Positions 37,257 to 49,539 of a DNA stretch of 64,000 nucleotides are shown one piece after another. The stretch lies in the NCBI GenBank assembly GCA_032209605.1, contig JASFXZ010000003.1, positions 4,032,807 to 4,096,806 of the forward strand, written 5' to 3'. Position numbers and translations under genes: made by a program. The DNA is from Mactromeris polynyma. Taxonomy: Eukaryota > Mollusca > Bivalvia > Venerida > Mactridae. Each line of letters opens with the position of its first letter. Positions within the stretch are counted from its first letter, which is position 1. The notes below the pieces were generated by a model, which worked only from the letters and a program-made list of their open reading frames with translations, was not told the origin of the DNA and did not search any database.

Positions 37257-37393
37257 TGCAGGTAGGCGCACGGTAACCACTATTTAACTAGTTGGCGGCT
37301 CGCCAACCAACATCAGAACGGAACTCTACCGGGATTCGAACCTTCGACCTTCCGCTCCCAAGGCGGATGCCTTAACCACTCGTCCACGGGAGA
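37257..37393 (-). repeat. tRNA-derived SINE
   Basis: The minus strand reads CGTGGACGAGTGGTTAAGGC (A box), then AAGGTTCGAATCCCGG (perfect B box), then GCCGCCAACTAG and a GCGCCTACCTGCA end. The first ~70 nt look like a Leu/Ser-type tRNA. Pairs with 24436-24574. Confidence 0.8.
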
Positions 37394-39163
37394 CGGTATA
37401 TATATGTATATCCAGATTGGTCCCAGGTATTGTGTAAGTTACTTTTAGATATAATAGAATAGGGACCAGAATATGATACTTGTCATCACTATATCTAGTG
37501 AAGTAGAATATAGATAATAATTATAGATAAAATCTAGATGCCAAGATGGAAGTGTAAAGTCATGAAATATTGGCTGATGTAACGGCGTAATGACCTGCCC
37601 CGTTGGGGTACAGTATTGACCCTTGGGCCAGTTTTGGGGTTTCCTGTGCTGTCATGTTGGTAATTTTGAATTCCAGATAATACTCACTGCTTTTGGAAGA
37701 CTTCCATTAAGGTAATTTTATTGTACACTGTAGGGGTCACGTCCCTGGCCCAGAATGGTTCAGGGCCTTAATTTGCTTAATTTTGGATCACTATAAATTG
37801 AAGATGATCTAGGCAAATTTTGCTGAAATCAAAATGTTGTGGGAGAACTTTTCAACAAACTATGATGTTCAATGTGCTAATATTAGAAGCACCCCAAATG
37901 TGGCTGGTAGGGATGTGAAAATGTACAGAAAGGTGAAGTATACAGGAGGATGACCCTTAATGTGTGTTGAGATTATTTGAACCATTTAAAACATGTTCAG
38001 ATAATTCGATGCGTCAAAAATATGACCACTATGGTTCGAAGATGGCTTCTGTTGTTTAATCATATAGGAAATGTGAAAAGGTCTCTGAAACCAATGGCCA
38101 GATTTTGAAATAATGAGTGTGACCCCTTTTCCAAAGGAACTAGATCAGTCAAATATGCCATCTTGACACCGATTTCACAAAATTTCTCATAAGAGTTCAA
38201 TCAAAAAGTCAAATTTAAAGAACTTGCAATTTGGATAAGAACTGGTAGCCAAGCAAAAGAAATGGTATACATATTATACAAGTACATGTAATTTATACAC
38301 AAGATACGCGGATCCAGCAAATTACGTCAGAAGGGTTAAGCTCCTGGATTAGATGGGATCAATCCGATTTTGCCATAATTTCAGGGGGAGGGGTTCGGAC
38401 CCCCGGCCCCCCTATGCATCCATGTATGCACAATCATCATTGGATTGTTTGTTTTTTAGATTTCATAATGAAAGAAATGAAACATTAAACTTGATGAAAT
38501 TCTCAATTTGAGAGTTGTTTATGTATCTGGGACCAGCTGATCATTGTAGATATTTGATGGCACAAACCGTGTTATGTCTATATTACTCAGGTGAGCGATA
38601 TAGGGCTGTCATAGCACTCTCTTTGTATGTTACTAGCCAGCATTTATAATACTACAATGGATAGTGTTACATGTAGTATCTAACTATCTATCTATGCGAA
38701 TATTAATCACCAGTATTTGTTGATAACCTATAATGTACCAATCCCCTTGTGTATAGTTGTGAGCATATGATAACACATGGGTATATTATGTATGAATATA
38801 TGTTGATCAATTTCAAATCTTTATACGTGTATCACAAACTGTTGAACAGTCAAACCAATCACTGATTAAAGGGCTATCTAGTCCCGAATACTGTCAACTG
38901 TTTTTTGGAAACCCCTATTAGTCCATTGTTGTACATTGTGATTAAGTCAGACTTTGATAGAACAATACTATGCACAACTACCACAAAACTTTAGGCTAGT
39001 TTAAATTACAAATGTATTTACTAAATGTCAATTTTGAAAAAAAGTTCTTACAAACTATATTATTCACTCTCGATGACTATTTCCTGGGTTACCAATTTCA
39101 GAGACTGTTAAGTTCGAGACCAAACCCTGCTCAGCGCGGGGCATGAACTCAGAACCTTTAGAT

Positions 39164-39393
39164 CAGGCCCCGATCTACCGAAGCATCTCAATTTGAGCTA
39201 AATCTCGACTCAAATATTGTCTCAGATCGTTGAGATTTTCCTCATCTGAGACCAGACTCAAAAACGGTATTACAAAACGAAAAAGGTGTGACCAGTTTTT
39301 TTATCTCAACATTTTTCATGAGATTGAGACAAAATCTCATATTGAGCTGAGATTACTATTTGAGATGTTTCGAGAGATCGAGATCAGGGCCTG
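39164..39393. mobile_element. Foldback MITE, CAGGCCCCGATCT family
   Basis: Left CAGGCCCCGATCTACCGAAG then CATCTCAATTTGAGC; right GAGATGTTTCGAGAGATC and AGGGCCTG. Subterminal GAGAT/ATCTC motifs repeat. Other members: 42543 and 56645. Confidence 0.78.
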
Positions 39394-39419
39394 GGATTGT
39401 AACCAATACTTACACTTGT

Positions 39420-39748
39420 ACTCAGTACTTACCTGAGTAAACGCTGAGTGCAGTACTTACCTGAGTAAACGCTGAGTAAACGCTGAGTGCAGTACTTACC
39501 TGAGTAAACGCTGAGTAAACGCTGAGTGCAGTACTTACCTGAGTAAACGCTGAGTAAACGCTGAGTGCAGTACTTACCTGAGTAAACGCTGAGTAAACGC
39601 TGAGTGCAGTACTTACCTGAGTAAACGCTGAGTGCAGTACTTACCTGAGTAAACGCTGAGTGCAGTACTTACCTGAGTAAACGCTGAGTGCAGTACTTAC
39701 CTGAGTAAACGCTGAGTGCAGTACTTACCTGAGTAAACGCTGAGTGTT
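39420..39748 (+). repeat. Minisatellite of mixed 28 and 39 bp units
   Basis: The 28 bp unit is GAGTAAACGCT plus GAGTGCAGTACTTACCT. In several units the 11 bp GAGTAAACGCT is doubled, giving 39 bp. It begins a few bases after a MITE (39164-39393). Confidence 0.95.
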
Positions 39749-40427
39749 ACGTATTGGTTATTATCCGGGGTCATGCGCTCGAGATCTACCCATCAACCAC
39801 TTCGCTTCACCATGAACGTTATCTTGATCGCTGTGGCGTAATAACTCTTATTGACTGTGGTTTGGTGATAGCAAGAGCAGCATCCTGTGGAAGACTCAAC
39901 TTTGGTTTGATGATGGATTCCTTTTGCTTAAGAGATATGTTTCGTTGGTTGTAACTTCCTGCCACAGGAAGAATGTTGAAGAGAGGTTGTCGCTCAAAAA
40001 GAGGGGGGCTGTGGAGAAGTTGCGCTGTATGTACAAATCCTAACCTTTCTTAAAACAGTTTAAAGGGAAATGTATCGGTCAGAACAGTCGATAGACTTTG
40101 AATAAGTAACAAAGATAAAACAAGAGTTTTGCTGTCACCATTCGGCTATCAAATTATAAGAGTTCATTACTGAGTATAGCCATTGTCTGCTGATAATTAT
40201 TGACACGTTTTAAATTAAGGACGAAAGAACAGGACACTAAACTGTAAGTCACCTGATTGTGTATCATATCAATATCAGGGTATTTAATCAGTAAACACTT
40301 GTACGACTTCCTTTATAAAATCACTCAAGACCGTATATGAAGTACTTTATTAAGTTTATTGATGTTGGGTTCATAGTCGCACTGAAATAATTAAAGTCAC
40401 ATGGCGACTCTAAAGCTTTTTACTTTG

Positions 40428-40905
40428 CACTATAGAGAGGGCCACTACAGAGAGGGCCACTATGGAGAGGTTGCACTATAGAGAGTGCCACTATAGAGGT
40501 TGCACTATAGAGAGGGCCACTATGGAGAGGTTGTACTATAGAGAGGGCCACTATGGAGAGGTTGCACTATAGAGAGGGCCACTATGGAGAGGTTGCATTA
40601 TAGAGAGGGCCACTATGGAGATGTTGCAGTATAGAAAGGGCCACTATAGAGAGGTTGCACTATAGAGAGGGCCACTATGGAGAGGTTGCACTATAGAGAG
40701 GGCCACTATGGAGAGGTTGCACTATAGAGAGGGCCACTATGGAGAGGTTGCACTATAGAGAAGGCCACTATAGAGAGGTTGCACTATAGAGAGGGCCACT
40801 ATGGAGAGGTTGCACTATAGAGAGGGCCCCTATAGAGGTTGCACTATAGAGAGGGCCCCTATAGAGGTTGCACTATAGAAAGGGCCACTATGGAGAGATT
40901 GCACT
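40428..40905 (+). repeat. 31 bp minisatellite
   Basis: About 15 units of GCACTATAGAGAGGGCCACT plus ATGGAGAGGTT. Each unit is itself two related halves (CACTATAGAGAGG and CACTATGGAGAGG), so the period probably arose by duplicating a shorter motif. Confidence 0.95.
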
Positions 40906-41884
40906 GTAAATTATAGTTTTGCGTTTTTATATCAGTTTTCGAGTGTTGATACGATATTTTAGTACTGTAATCAATTTCCAGCTGATGTTATTAATGTACA
41001 TGAATATTTAACATTGTCAACGCATGTTATCAATACTGTATGATTGTACATGTATTAATATTTCGATATATTTATCTTCTATTACGAGTCATTTTATTAC
41101 GATACATTGTAACAACATATTTCTAGTATCACCAACACTGTATCCTTGATTCACACTGATTACCACAAGGGCTGTTGCAACGGTTGTATAGTTTTAATTA
41201 CACTGTTTAAAATTCATTGAGTACTTCAGGGTACGCAAATCAGTAAAGTAAGATATCCAGCGACAGTATCCGAAAACCAATGTAGACACATGTGTTTATT
41301 AAGAACTCCATACCTCAGACAAATTGTCCAGTATTTAGTTCGATGTGCCTCAGCTTAGCCATCCATGCACTTGTACTTTATATCAGACTTATTAAGAACT
41401 ATTCTCTACCATAAAAGTTACTGTTAGGCAACGTTGATTGCGAATAAAGTTAGGAGTTCGCATCCTTGATGCTCCTAGTTGTAATTTTTTAAATGTCCAG
41501 CGTATTCAATACTATTATGTTTCTTTTAATACGAACTTGTGTCAACATTTCTTCAGAAATTCAACCATAATGTTCTAGATATGTCCGCAGGTTACGACCA
41601 CTTCTTGTAATTTCCATGAAAATTCATTTTCAGTTCTCTCGTTGCCATCCAGCTGTTTTGACTTGTCCCGTGATGTATTCCATTTATTAAAATCCCCCCT
41701 GTTTGTCCTCTTTGATTCTCCTGAGTTATCCCTTATGGTCACCAGGACATACCTTGTTCCATTACGTATTTACCCTTGTGCCTCCCGAAATGTAAGATGT
41801 TTTATGGACTATTGTTTTCCCGGAGGCGGTCTGTGTGGAGAGTCACTGTCTTATGTATGTGGCATTCCATGTAGCAACTTATTC

Positions 41885-42185
41885 TCTCTCTTTTTCGGCA
41901 CATGTTTTTTCTATTTGCATATCAGTGTTGTGTAAACCAATCAAATCTTACGTTAACCACCAAGGCAACGTCTCTTCAACCGAACAACGTGTGCAACATT
42001 GACGCGGATTGGTTAACCTTTCGATAAAGGGTACGTTACCTTACCGAAATCCACTGAATTCGGTGAATTTCCCGAAATCCATTTTGAATCTGGAGTGACC
42101 AGCAATCGTAACATCTCGGCATTATTCATGTTGCACAACCAATTGTTACCTTCAAATTGCGCCGACCATCTTTTTTTTTCAAAAT
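41885..42185 (+). repeat. Left copy of an inverted duplication (partner 51680-51990)
   Basis: Shared blocks, read inverted at the partner: ATATCAGTGTTGTGTAAACC, TCTTACGTTAACCACCAA, TCTTCAACCGAACAACGT, GGGTACGTTACC, TCGTAACATCTCGGCATT and AATTGCGCCGACCAT. Confidence 0.75.
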
Positions 42186-42542
42186 ATTTTTTTTTGTGGA
42201 TATGAATCAATACATAACTTTCTAAACGACCCTCATAAAGGGAGGGTATAATCTGATCAAGGTTCAACTTGCTCAGTCCTTCTACATTTCGTGCTGCTGG
42301 AGAGACGATACTAAAATATTCAAGGTAATATTTTAAACATTTTTAATTGACGCAAGTTTCTTTGTCGCTGTTTTAAAGGTACAGAATAATACTTGACTTA
42401 CAACCTATAAGTGTTTCGACATTATCGTTTTGAGTAATTTTGGTGGTTTGATAATAATTGACTAAAGCTACCAGTTGTTTAGGACAACAGTATCTCATTT
42501 ACATACGTCAGTTGACCTAACCAGCGGTCAGGAGTTAACAAC

Positions 42543-42796
42543 CAGGCCCCGATCTCCCGATGCATCTCAACTTGAGCTAAATCTCAACTAAATCTCAGCT
42601 AAATCTCAGCTCAAATATTGACTTCGATCGTTGAGATTATCCTAATTTGAGACCAGATTCAAAAACGGTATTACAAAAAGAAAAAAATGAGACGAGTTTT
42701 TTATCCAAAATTTTCATGAGATTTATCTCTATTTTGAGCAAAATATCATATTGAGCTGATATTTCTATTTAAGATGCTTTGAGAGATCGGGGCCAG
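42543..42796. mobile_element. Foldback MITE, CAGGCCCCGATCT family
   Basis: CAGGCCCCGATCTCCCGATG at the left and GAGAGATCGGGGCCAG at the right; AAATCTCAACT/AAATCTCAGCT is tandemly repeated near the left end. Confidence 0.8.
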
Positions 42797-43019
42797 TACT
42801 TACTCGTTCTGTCTCAAGCAGCTGAAATAGAAATCTTAATTACTTAATTAATTACTTAGGATGTATTATTTTCCGTCAAGTTGTCGTGGAACACAGAACA
42901 CAGGGGCGTATATTGTCCAAGAAAATATTTAATGTATGTTATTGATTTCATTGTAAGCATATTTACCGGTACGAAATATACACCCAAAACGCATCTCTGA
43001 CCAGCTAGCTACACCTTTT

Positions 43020-43152
43020 TAAGGGGGACCATGCCACCGGACTCCCTTTACACGAGGCCTACACATTAATATCAGCTAAGCTGCACCACACTCGGAACCT
43101 ACAATATCCGGATTTGCAGCGGACTACTGACCGAGCTAACCTGGTTGCTTCC
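43020..43152 (-). repeat. Degenerate tRNA-derived SINE
   Basis: The minus strand reads CCAGGTTAGCTCGGTCAGTA (A box), then GTAGTCCGCTGCAAATCC and a weak B box (GTAGGTTCCGAGTG). Lies just upstream of the Thr-rich gene. Confidence 0.5.
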
Positions 43153-43304
43153 GATATGATAAAAACACAAAAGTTTCTTACACGAAATTCTGAACACCTA
43201 AACACACTTGTCAACGTCTGACATCGTTTCCAAAAATGTTTTTGTCTTTATTGAATCAATACTTATCAGTATAATATTTAAGAGCTGTTTTTTTTATATT
43301 TCAG

Positions 43305-43347
43305 ATGAAGCTTCTAGTAATTGTCACATGCCTTATCTGCGTAGTCT
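43305..43347 (+). CDS. Thr-rich protein exon 1: signal peptide
   Basis: 14 codons plus 1 nt encoding MKLLVIVTCLICVV. The ATG sits at the first exon base after a strong acceptor, so a 5' UTR exon must lie upstream. A candidate ends at AAG|GTAATA (42324). Confidence 0.55.
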
Positions 43348-46300
43348 GTAAGTTCAATAAAAAAAATTCTGATTAGTTTTTCAGTAAAGTATACTATTCT
43401 GACTGAGAAACAAAACAAAAGAATGTTCGTGTTCAAATCCGTTCATGAGTTCATGACCCACCATATAGGACAATGTTTTAGTTATTTCCTTATTTTTCAA
43501 CGTAAAACAATATGTATTATTCAGTAAATGCTCAAAGCGATAATTGATAAATGTAATAACTGCACAAGAATTATGTATAGTCCTACTAATGTATATGATA
43601 TTCATAATAAGACAATTATCTTTTTGTATAATAATAGTGATCGTCAAGTTAAGTAAAAAATAATAATAATCGCACTTAGGCCTAATTAGCGTTTTGCCGC
43701 TTACGACTGTTAAGTTCCCCACATTAACCAGACATTTGGGAGATAATACTTAACATGTAGGTATACCTCTATGTTTTCGGCGAATTAATAACAAACTTCG
43801 GATAAAGCATAGTTCGGATCGATTTGATAAGACGAATAACATGATTTATTTTTACAGTGCATATCTTTTGTGATTTTAAACATTAATGTTGCCTTTCTTT
43901 GTTATATTAATATGTTTTTCTATTTTCATTACGATTCGGCGAGAGCAGCCAGTCAACCACCCACCACTACCACCACTTCACCGAAAGAGACAACCGTAAC
44001 AGATACTACAGGGAGTGCAACAACTGGAATAACTACTCCTGCACCTGCAGCTGAGACAACTATGTCCTCCACGAAAACCGTGCCCTCCATGACAACCGTG
44101 CCCTCCATGACAACAGGAACAGTCACCACCAACAATTCAACCATACAACCCATTCAAACAACTACAGGTACGACCTGCTTTTATAAAGCTGAACTCTCCC
44201 TTTTAAGCTCAGTTCTCACTATTGAGAACTATTCTCCCTTTTGAGCATCGATAATCCTATTAAGCTTAGCTCTCTTTTAAGCTCAGTTCTCACTATTGAG
44301 AACTATTCTCCCTTTTGAGCATCGGTAATCCTATTAAGCTTAGCTCTCTTTTAAGCTCAGTTCTCACTATTGAGAACTATTCTCCCTTTTGAGCATCGGT
44401 AATCCTATTGAGCTTAGCTCTCTTTTAAGCTCAGTTCTCACTATTGAGAAATATTCTCCCTTTTGAGCATCGGTAATCCTATTGAGCTTAGCTCTCTTTT
44501 AAGCTCAGTTCTCACTATTGAGAAATATTCTCCCTTTTGAGCATCGGTAATCCTATTGAGCTTAGCTTTCCCTTTTAAGCTCAGTTCTCATTATTGAGAA
44601 CTATTCTCCATATTGAGCATAGGTAATACCATTGAGCTTAGCTCTCAATTTTGAGCTCAGCTCTCATTATTGAGAACTATTCTCCCTATTGAGCATAGAA
44701 AATACCATTGAGTTTATGTCTCCCTTTTTCAGATCAGTTCTCACTATTTAGAACTATTCTCCCTATTGAGCATAGAAAATCCTATTAAGCTTGGCTCTCC
44801 CCTTTGGGTTCAGCTTTCACTATTGAAAACTATTCTCTCTATTGAGCATATGTAATACTATTGAGCTCAGCTTTCATTATTGAGAATCGCTCACCCTATC
44901 TTGCCAATGTATTCCTATCCAGCATAATCCTCCTCTTTGAGCTTATGTCTTCTCAATGAGAAATGTTTTACCTAGTTAACATACGCAGTCCTGTCCAGCT
45001 TTGTTTTTCCCTATGATCAAAGCTCTTCCTATTGTTAACTGTCTTTTCTTTTGAGTTTGGTTAAACGTACTGACCTTAATTCGTCCCTGCTATCTGTTCT
45101 TTGTACTGATCGAGGGCTTAATCATGATAGTGATCAACTTGAGGCTTAATTGTCTCCACGCATGTCTTACTCATAGTTGAATATCATTGAAGGTCCAAAA
45201 GAAACTAAAAGCGAGTATTTAGAGATATATTAGGTTCAGAGCGTACAACACACTGGTATGTAAATCTGCAAAATGATGTATCACTGTCAAACAAATACTG
45301 TTAGAAACGTATCTACCAGTGAAAGAGAAAGTATGTTTTCCACATTATCAAAATGGCATATACAGTTAAACCTCAATAATAAGACCACCCTTGTGACTCT
45401 TGAAAAATGGTCTTCTTATAAAGGTGGTCTTAATATTGAGGTTGTATAAAGAGCAAAACAGTGAAAACGGACCTGAAAATTGTGTTCTTAATATTGAGGT
45501 GGTCTTAATATTGAGGTGGTCTTATTATTGAGGTGGTCTTTAGGTGAGGATTTACTGTAAGTGAAGCAGAACGCGTATTGAACACACTTGTTATTAAATA
45601 TTTTACTATTTTCATGTACATGTCTCATAAGGAACGTTTGTATTATCTTATTTGATGCAAATACTCCGGTCAGATTTTAATAATTTGAACCTTGATTTTG
45701 ATAAGCTAATACATCTTTAAACCTACAACCAGTTTTATCTATTTTTTCTTCATCAGCATACTTTTACTAAATGATAATTTCAATCTCTTAAAATAGTTAA
45801 TACGTGACCACCGTAAAATAATAAAGGGAGGTAAATCTGTCGTGCAACCTGATATTAAACTGCTGATAAAATACGTATATTTGACAATCACATGAGACAT
45901 GTGATTATTATTAATTTATCATGCACAAAATAGGAGTTATCGTAAAATATAATCTGATACAAGATTGTTAACATTTCCCTTCATTCCTATCGAAGAAATA
46001 AATATTATGCTACATTATGCTAGTATACAAGCATATTAATTTGTATACTATTTGTCGAATCGTTGACGGTATGGTAGTTAGGGAAATGTAGTTTGCGTCG
46101 TAAAACAATGGTGATCTTTTTAATATTTTAAATATTGTTTTATCCTTTTCACGTTCAAGATTAGCGAAGCTAGTTGCCGTACTCTAGGCACGCGGCATGG
46201 GTTTTAGTAATTTCCCGACTCTAACGAGAATCTTCGCGTGGAAGGGAGACAATCCAATTTAGTAGAAATGGCTTTAACAAAGTCGGTAATTAAGGGAGAT

Positions 46301-46485
46301 GATTCTTGATATTCTCTCCAAGAAAGCTGAATTTGAATGGAAAGAAATACTCACTATAAGTTGAGCATACACATTTTAACATACGTTTATTGCTTATTAT
46401 TTCAGGAAGCGCTTCGGCCCTGACGATATCCACATGGACAATGATCATGTCTTTAACATTATTTCTGCTCAACCGCCAACATTGA
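43305..46485 (+). CDS. Predicted small GPI-anchored, Thr-rich (mucin-like) protein, 3 exons
   Basis: Reconstructed here, no homolog recognised. Exons: 43305-43347 (ATG directly after TTTCAG, donor GTCT|GTAAGT), 43949-44167 (donor ACAG|GTACGA), 46406-46485 (acceptor TTATTTCAG). Phases agree, giving 113 residues. Residues 1-16 (MKLLVIVTCLICVVSS) are a classic signal peptide. Residues 17-87 are about half Thr/Ser with Pro and no Cys, typical of dense O-glycosylation, with a repeated VPSMTT motif and one N-glycan sequon (NNST). The end is small residues (GSASA), then a hydrophobic stretch (TISTWTMIMSLTLFLL) and NRQH, the layout of a GPI-attachment signal. A surface or mucus role is inference. Extra exons in the 2.2 kb intron cannot be excluded. 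AATAAA lies at 46685. Confidence 0.55.
43949..44167 (+). CDS. Thr-rich protein exon 2: mucin-like domain
   Basis: 2 nt, 72 codons, 1 nt. Thr/Ser/Pro-rich, with tandem VPSMTT. The acceptor GAGAGCAG is the only AG giving the required phase and sits after a pyrimidine-rich stretch. Confidence 0.6.
44186..44960 (+). repeat. 74 bp satellite of hairpin units in intron 2 of the Thr-rich gene
   Basis: About ten units, decaying to the right. Each carries AGTTCTCA-CTAT-TGAGAACT, a perfect 8 bp stem with a 4 nt loop in the first units, then CCCTTTTGAGCATCGGTAAT and a TAAGCTTAGCTCTC or GAGCTTAGCTCTC spacer. The array begins about 20 bp after the exon 2 donor. Confidence 0.93.
45363..45557 (+). mobile_element. 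MITE, CAGTAAAACCTCA family
   Basis: TA-flanked; CAGTTAAACCTCAATAATAA left end and GGTGAGGATTTACTG right end, with two or three GGTGGTCTTA...ATTGA motifs inside. Within intron 2 of the Thr-rich gene. Confidence 0.82.
46406..46485 (+). CDS. Thr-rich protein exon 3: GPI-signal-like tail
   Basis: 2 nt plus 25 codons and TGA. Encodes SASALTISTWTMIMSL and TLFLLNRQH, a C-terminal hydrophobic segment with a short polar end. The acceptor TGCTTATTATTTCAG is strong. Confidence 0.5.
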
Positions 46486-46684
46486 AACTACTAGAAACAT
46501 CTCCTAACGATTTGTGTACTTAATGCGTTTATTTCAATATTTTTTAAAGATATAAAGTACCCCTGTTTTTAGATGGGGATCAAATAATATTAATGATTCT
46601 GTACATATTTTTTCATCGTGTATTTTAATACGAAAGTATTAAAGGGACTTTAAGCCAATCATTCTTCCTAATTAGATACATGAC

Positions 46685-46690
46685 AATAAA
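46685..46690 (+). terminator. Possible polyadenylation signal of the Thr-rich gene
   Basis: AATAAA 200 bp after the TGA at 46485, a normal 3' UTR distance. Confidence 0.35.
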
Positions 46691-47297
46691 TAATACAACA
46701 TATCAATGTTGGTTTTGAAATACATATTGATTTCAGTAAAACAATAGAAATTGATTCAGCACATGACTATGACATCAATGAAAGGCCGAATGGGACTAAG
46801 AGCTGGCCTCTGCTCGTCTTATTGTTTCAGAGACGGTGCGTGCAATTTACAAATTGTGCAAACTACAATATGTTTATGAAAGACACTCATGCACGTTTTT
46901 GAACAATTTATATGACGCCTGTTTTTTACTTGTGATAAAACAGTATTGGAAATATCAACAACAATAATTATATTCCATGCCGGGATGTTAGTGTGTTAAT
47001 CATTGACGTTTTGAATTCTTTGTGTAGTTATATTGTGTTGTTTTTATGACATAAATAAGGAAAAAATATAGATTGTTGTTGCTGTTGTTTCTAAAATGAA
47101 GTTTTCATCAATAAAATTGATATACAAGCTTTTTTGTTTTCTTGATTTATTTTTGGCGTATACAGTGTATTATGATATTCAAATGAAATTATTCTTAATT
47201 TTTTCTGTTTTGGGAAACTTTAAGAAATTAGGTCTCCGAAACTCCAATAATGGTAAAATCGTATTTCGTTCAAATTACAGATCAACATGTGTATCTA

Positions 47298-47474
47298 CAG
47301 TAACACCTCAATAAAAAGACCACCTTTGGGTCCCTTGAAAACTGGTCTTAATATTGAGGTGGTCTTAATAGTGAGGTTGAATAAACAACAAAACAGTGAA
47401 AATGGACATGAAAATTGTGATCTTAATTTCGAGGTGGTCTTATTATTGAGGTGTCTTTAGGTGAGGTTTTACTG
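47298..47474 (+). mobile_element. MITE, CAGTAAAACCTCA family
   Basis: TA-flanked; CAGTAACACCTCAATAAAAA and GGTGAGGTTTTACTG. Aligns along its whole length with 45363-45557. Confidence 0.83.
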
Positions 47475-48348
47475 TATTTCGCTGTGCACAGGGCCTGTGA
47501 AAAAAGGGAGCGCTACCGTGTGATTGGAAAATGAACATACTCAGGGCGGGAAGATGACGGGCATTCGTGTGCAATTAAACCTTACATGGAATTTATACTG
47601 GTGATTTTATGATTATTGTATACGCACGCACACCGACACTAAAAACTCATATAACACAGCTCGTCATATTTCCTAATAAGCTTCGTATCCTGACATGTTT
47701 TCAGTGATACCATAATAATCCTTATTTAACCGGTTTCCATTTAGTTTGAACAAATATTTATACACTTGAAGTTATTAACTACGTATCATCTAGAAAGTAG
47801 GGCTTTAATACCGGATCAAATTTAAAATAAATCCTGTCTTCAGTGTCGACATTTTTAGAAATCTATTTTGACATTATCCGTCAATGTTTCGTTCATGATT
47901 TTAGAGTGATTTATCTATAAATTTATACACGATTAAAGAATCAATTTGGTTATACATTAATAAGGAAACAAGTCCATAATATTTCAAGTCTTGGGTTAAA
48001 GGAAAGAGTACAGTTCAGCTTTAATGCACACCAAGCATGTTTGATATGTGAATGTTAATACTGTTTTTTGTGAATTTTTGTGTTAAAATTTAATTTCTCA
48101 GAAGTACGAAGTTTTCTTTCCAGGTGTTTTTTTCCTGAAAAGATGGAAACAACGATGTGTTTGTTTAGATAGTACTTACGGTGAGTGTTAATAAACTCAG
48201 ACAACCGAGGAGGACATTGCAAGTCGCAACAAGACAATACACGTTAGCTTAATTATCCAAATAGTTAATTAATTCGCCTGGTCGAACGTTCGTTCGCTCG
48301 TCCGTCCGTCCGCGCGAATGATAGCGTGTTTACGAGGTACATACTTTA

Positions 48349-49074
<726 letters not shown>

Positions 49075-49351
49075 CTATGCAATTGATTTTATTCGTATAT
49101 ACATATTTTTGTGGTGAAAGAATGTTATTATAATTCTATTACAAGTATTTCATACATACAGATCTATGAACACTACAAGTGATGGTATTAAACAGATGGC
49201 TTGGTACTTTTTGCAGCGTTTTCTATATGAAAACCAACTGCTTAAAAACTAGTATTTATAGAAAGAAAAACCTAGACCTCTTGATCCATAATTGAAGAAA
49301 CGTCCACCGGTTCGTTCATTTATTCGATCTTGGGTGCGTTCATTCATTCAT

Positions 49352-49539
49352 TTTTCGTAACCGAAGCAATGCTGATGTGACTGTTGCTGGTGTTGATGAT
49401 GCAGTTGGTGTTGCCCATGATACTGACGATGGTAGAGGTGAACATGTTGTTAGTAAGGATATAGACCAGACAATGACCTTGGCTGATGTCACGGTTAAAA
49501 TGTTGAGGAAAGTCACAGTGACCGTATCAGGATTTTAAT
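49352..49539 (+). other. Coding-like segment, unassigned
   Basis: Open frame ending in TAA, without an early ATG, rich in Asp/Val/Ala/Gly: NADVTVAGVDDAVGVAHDTD, later DQTMTLADVTVKMLRKVTV. A weak acceptor (CCGAAG) precedes it. It might be a last exon or a decayed element; I do not recognise it, and the antisense is partly open too. Confidence 0.2.

Larger units (their letters stand above)
34937..43304. other. Gene-free region between MGMT and the Thr-rich gene
   Basis: MGMT 3' UTR, then interspersed repeats, a SINE, two MITEs, two minisatellites and one arm of an inverted duplication. A 97-codon ORF at 41642-41935 (C/T-rich) shows no recognisable domain. No gene is supported. Confidence 0.55.

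Noticed and set aside
24436..37393. Functional tRNA genes at the two tRNA-like sites (24436 and 37257)
   Set aside because: A and B boxes are followed by a shared non-tRNA body, and both copies end in the same way, so these are SINEs.
41642..41935. 97-codon ORF with several Cys residues
   Set aside because: C/T-rich sequence, no signal peptide or known motif, no splice context; not strong enough to call a gene.
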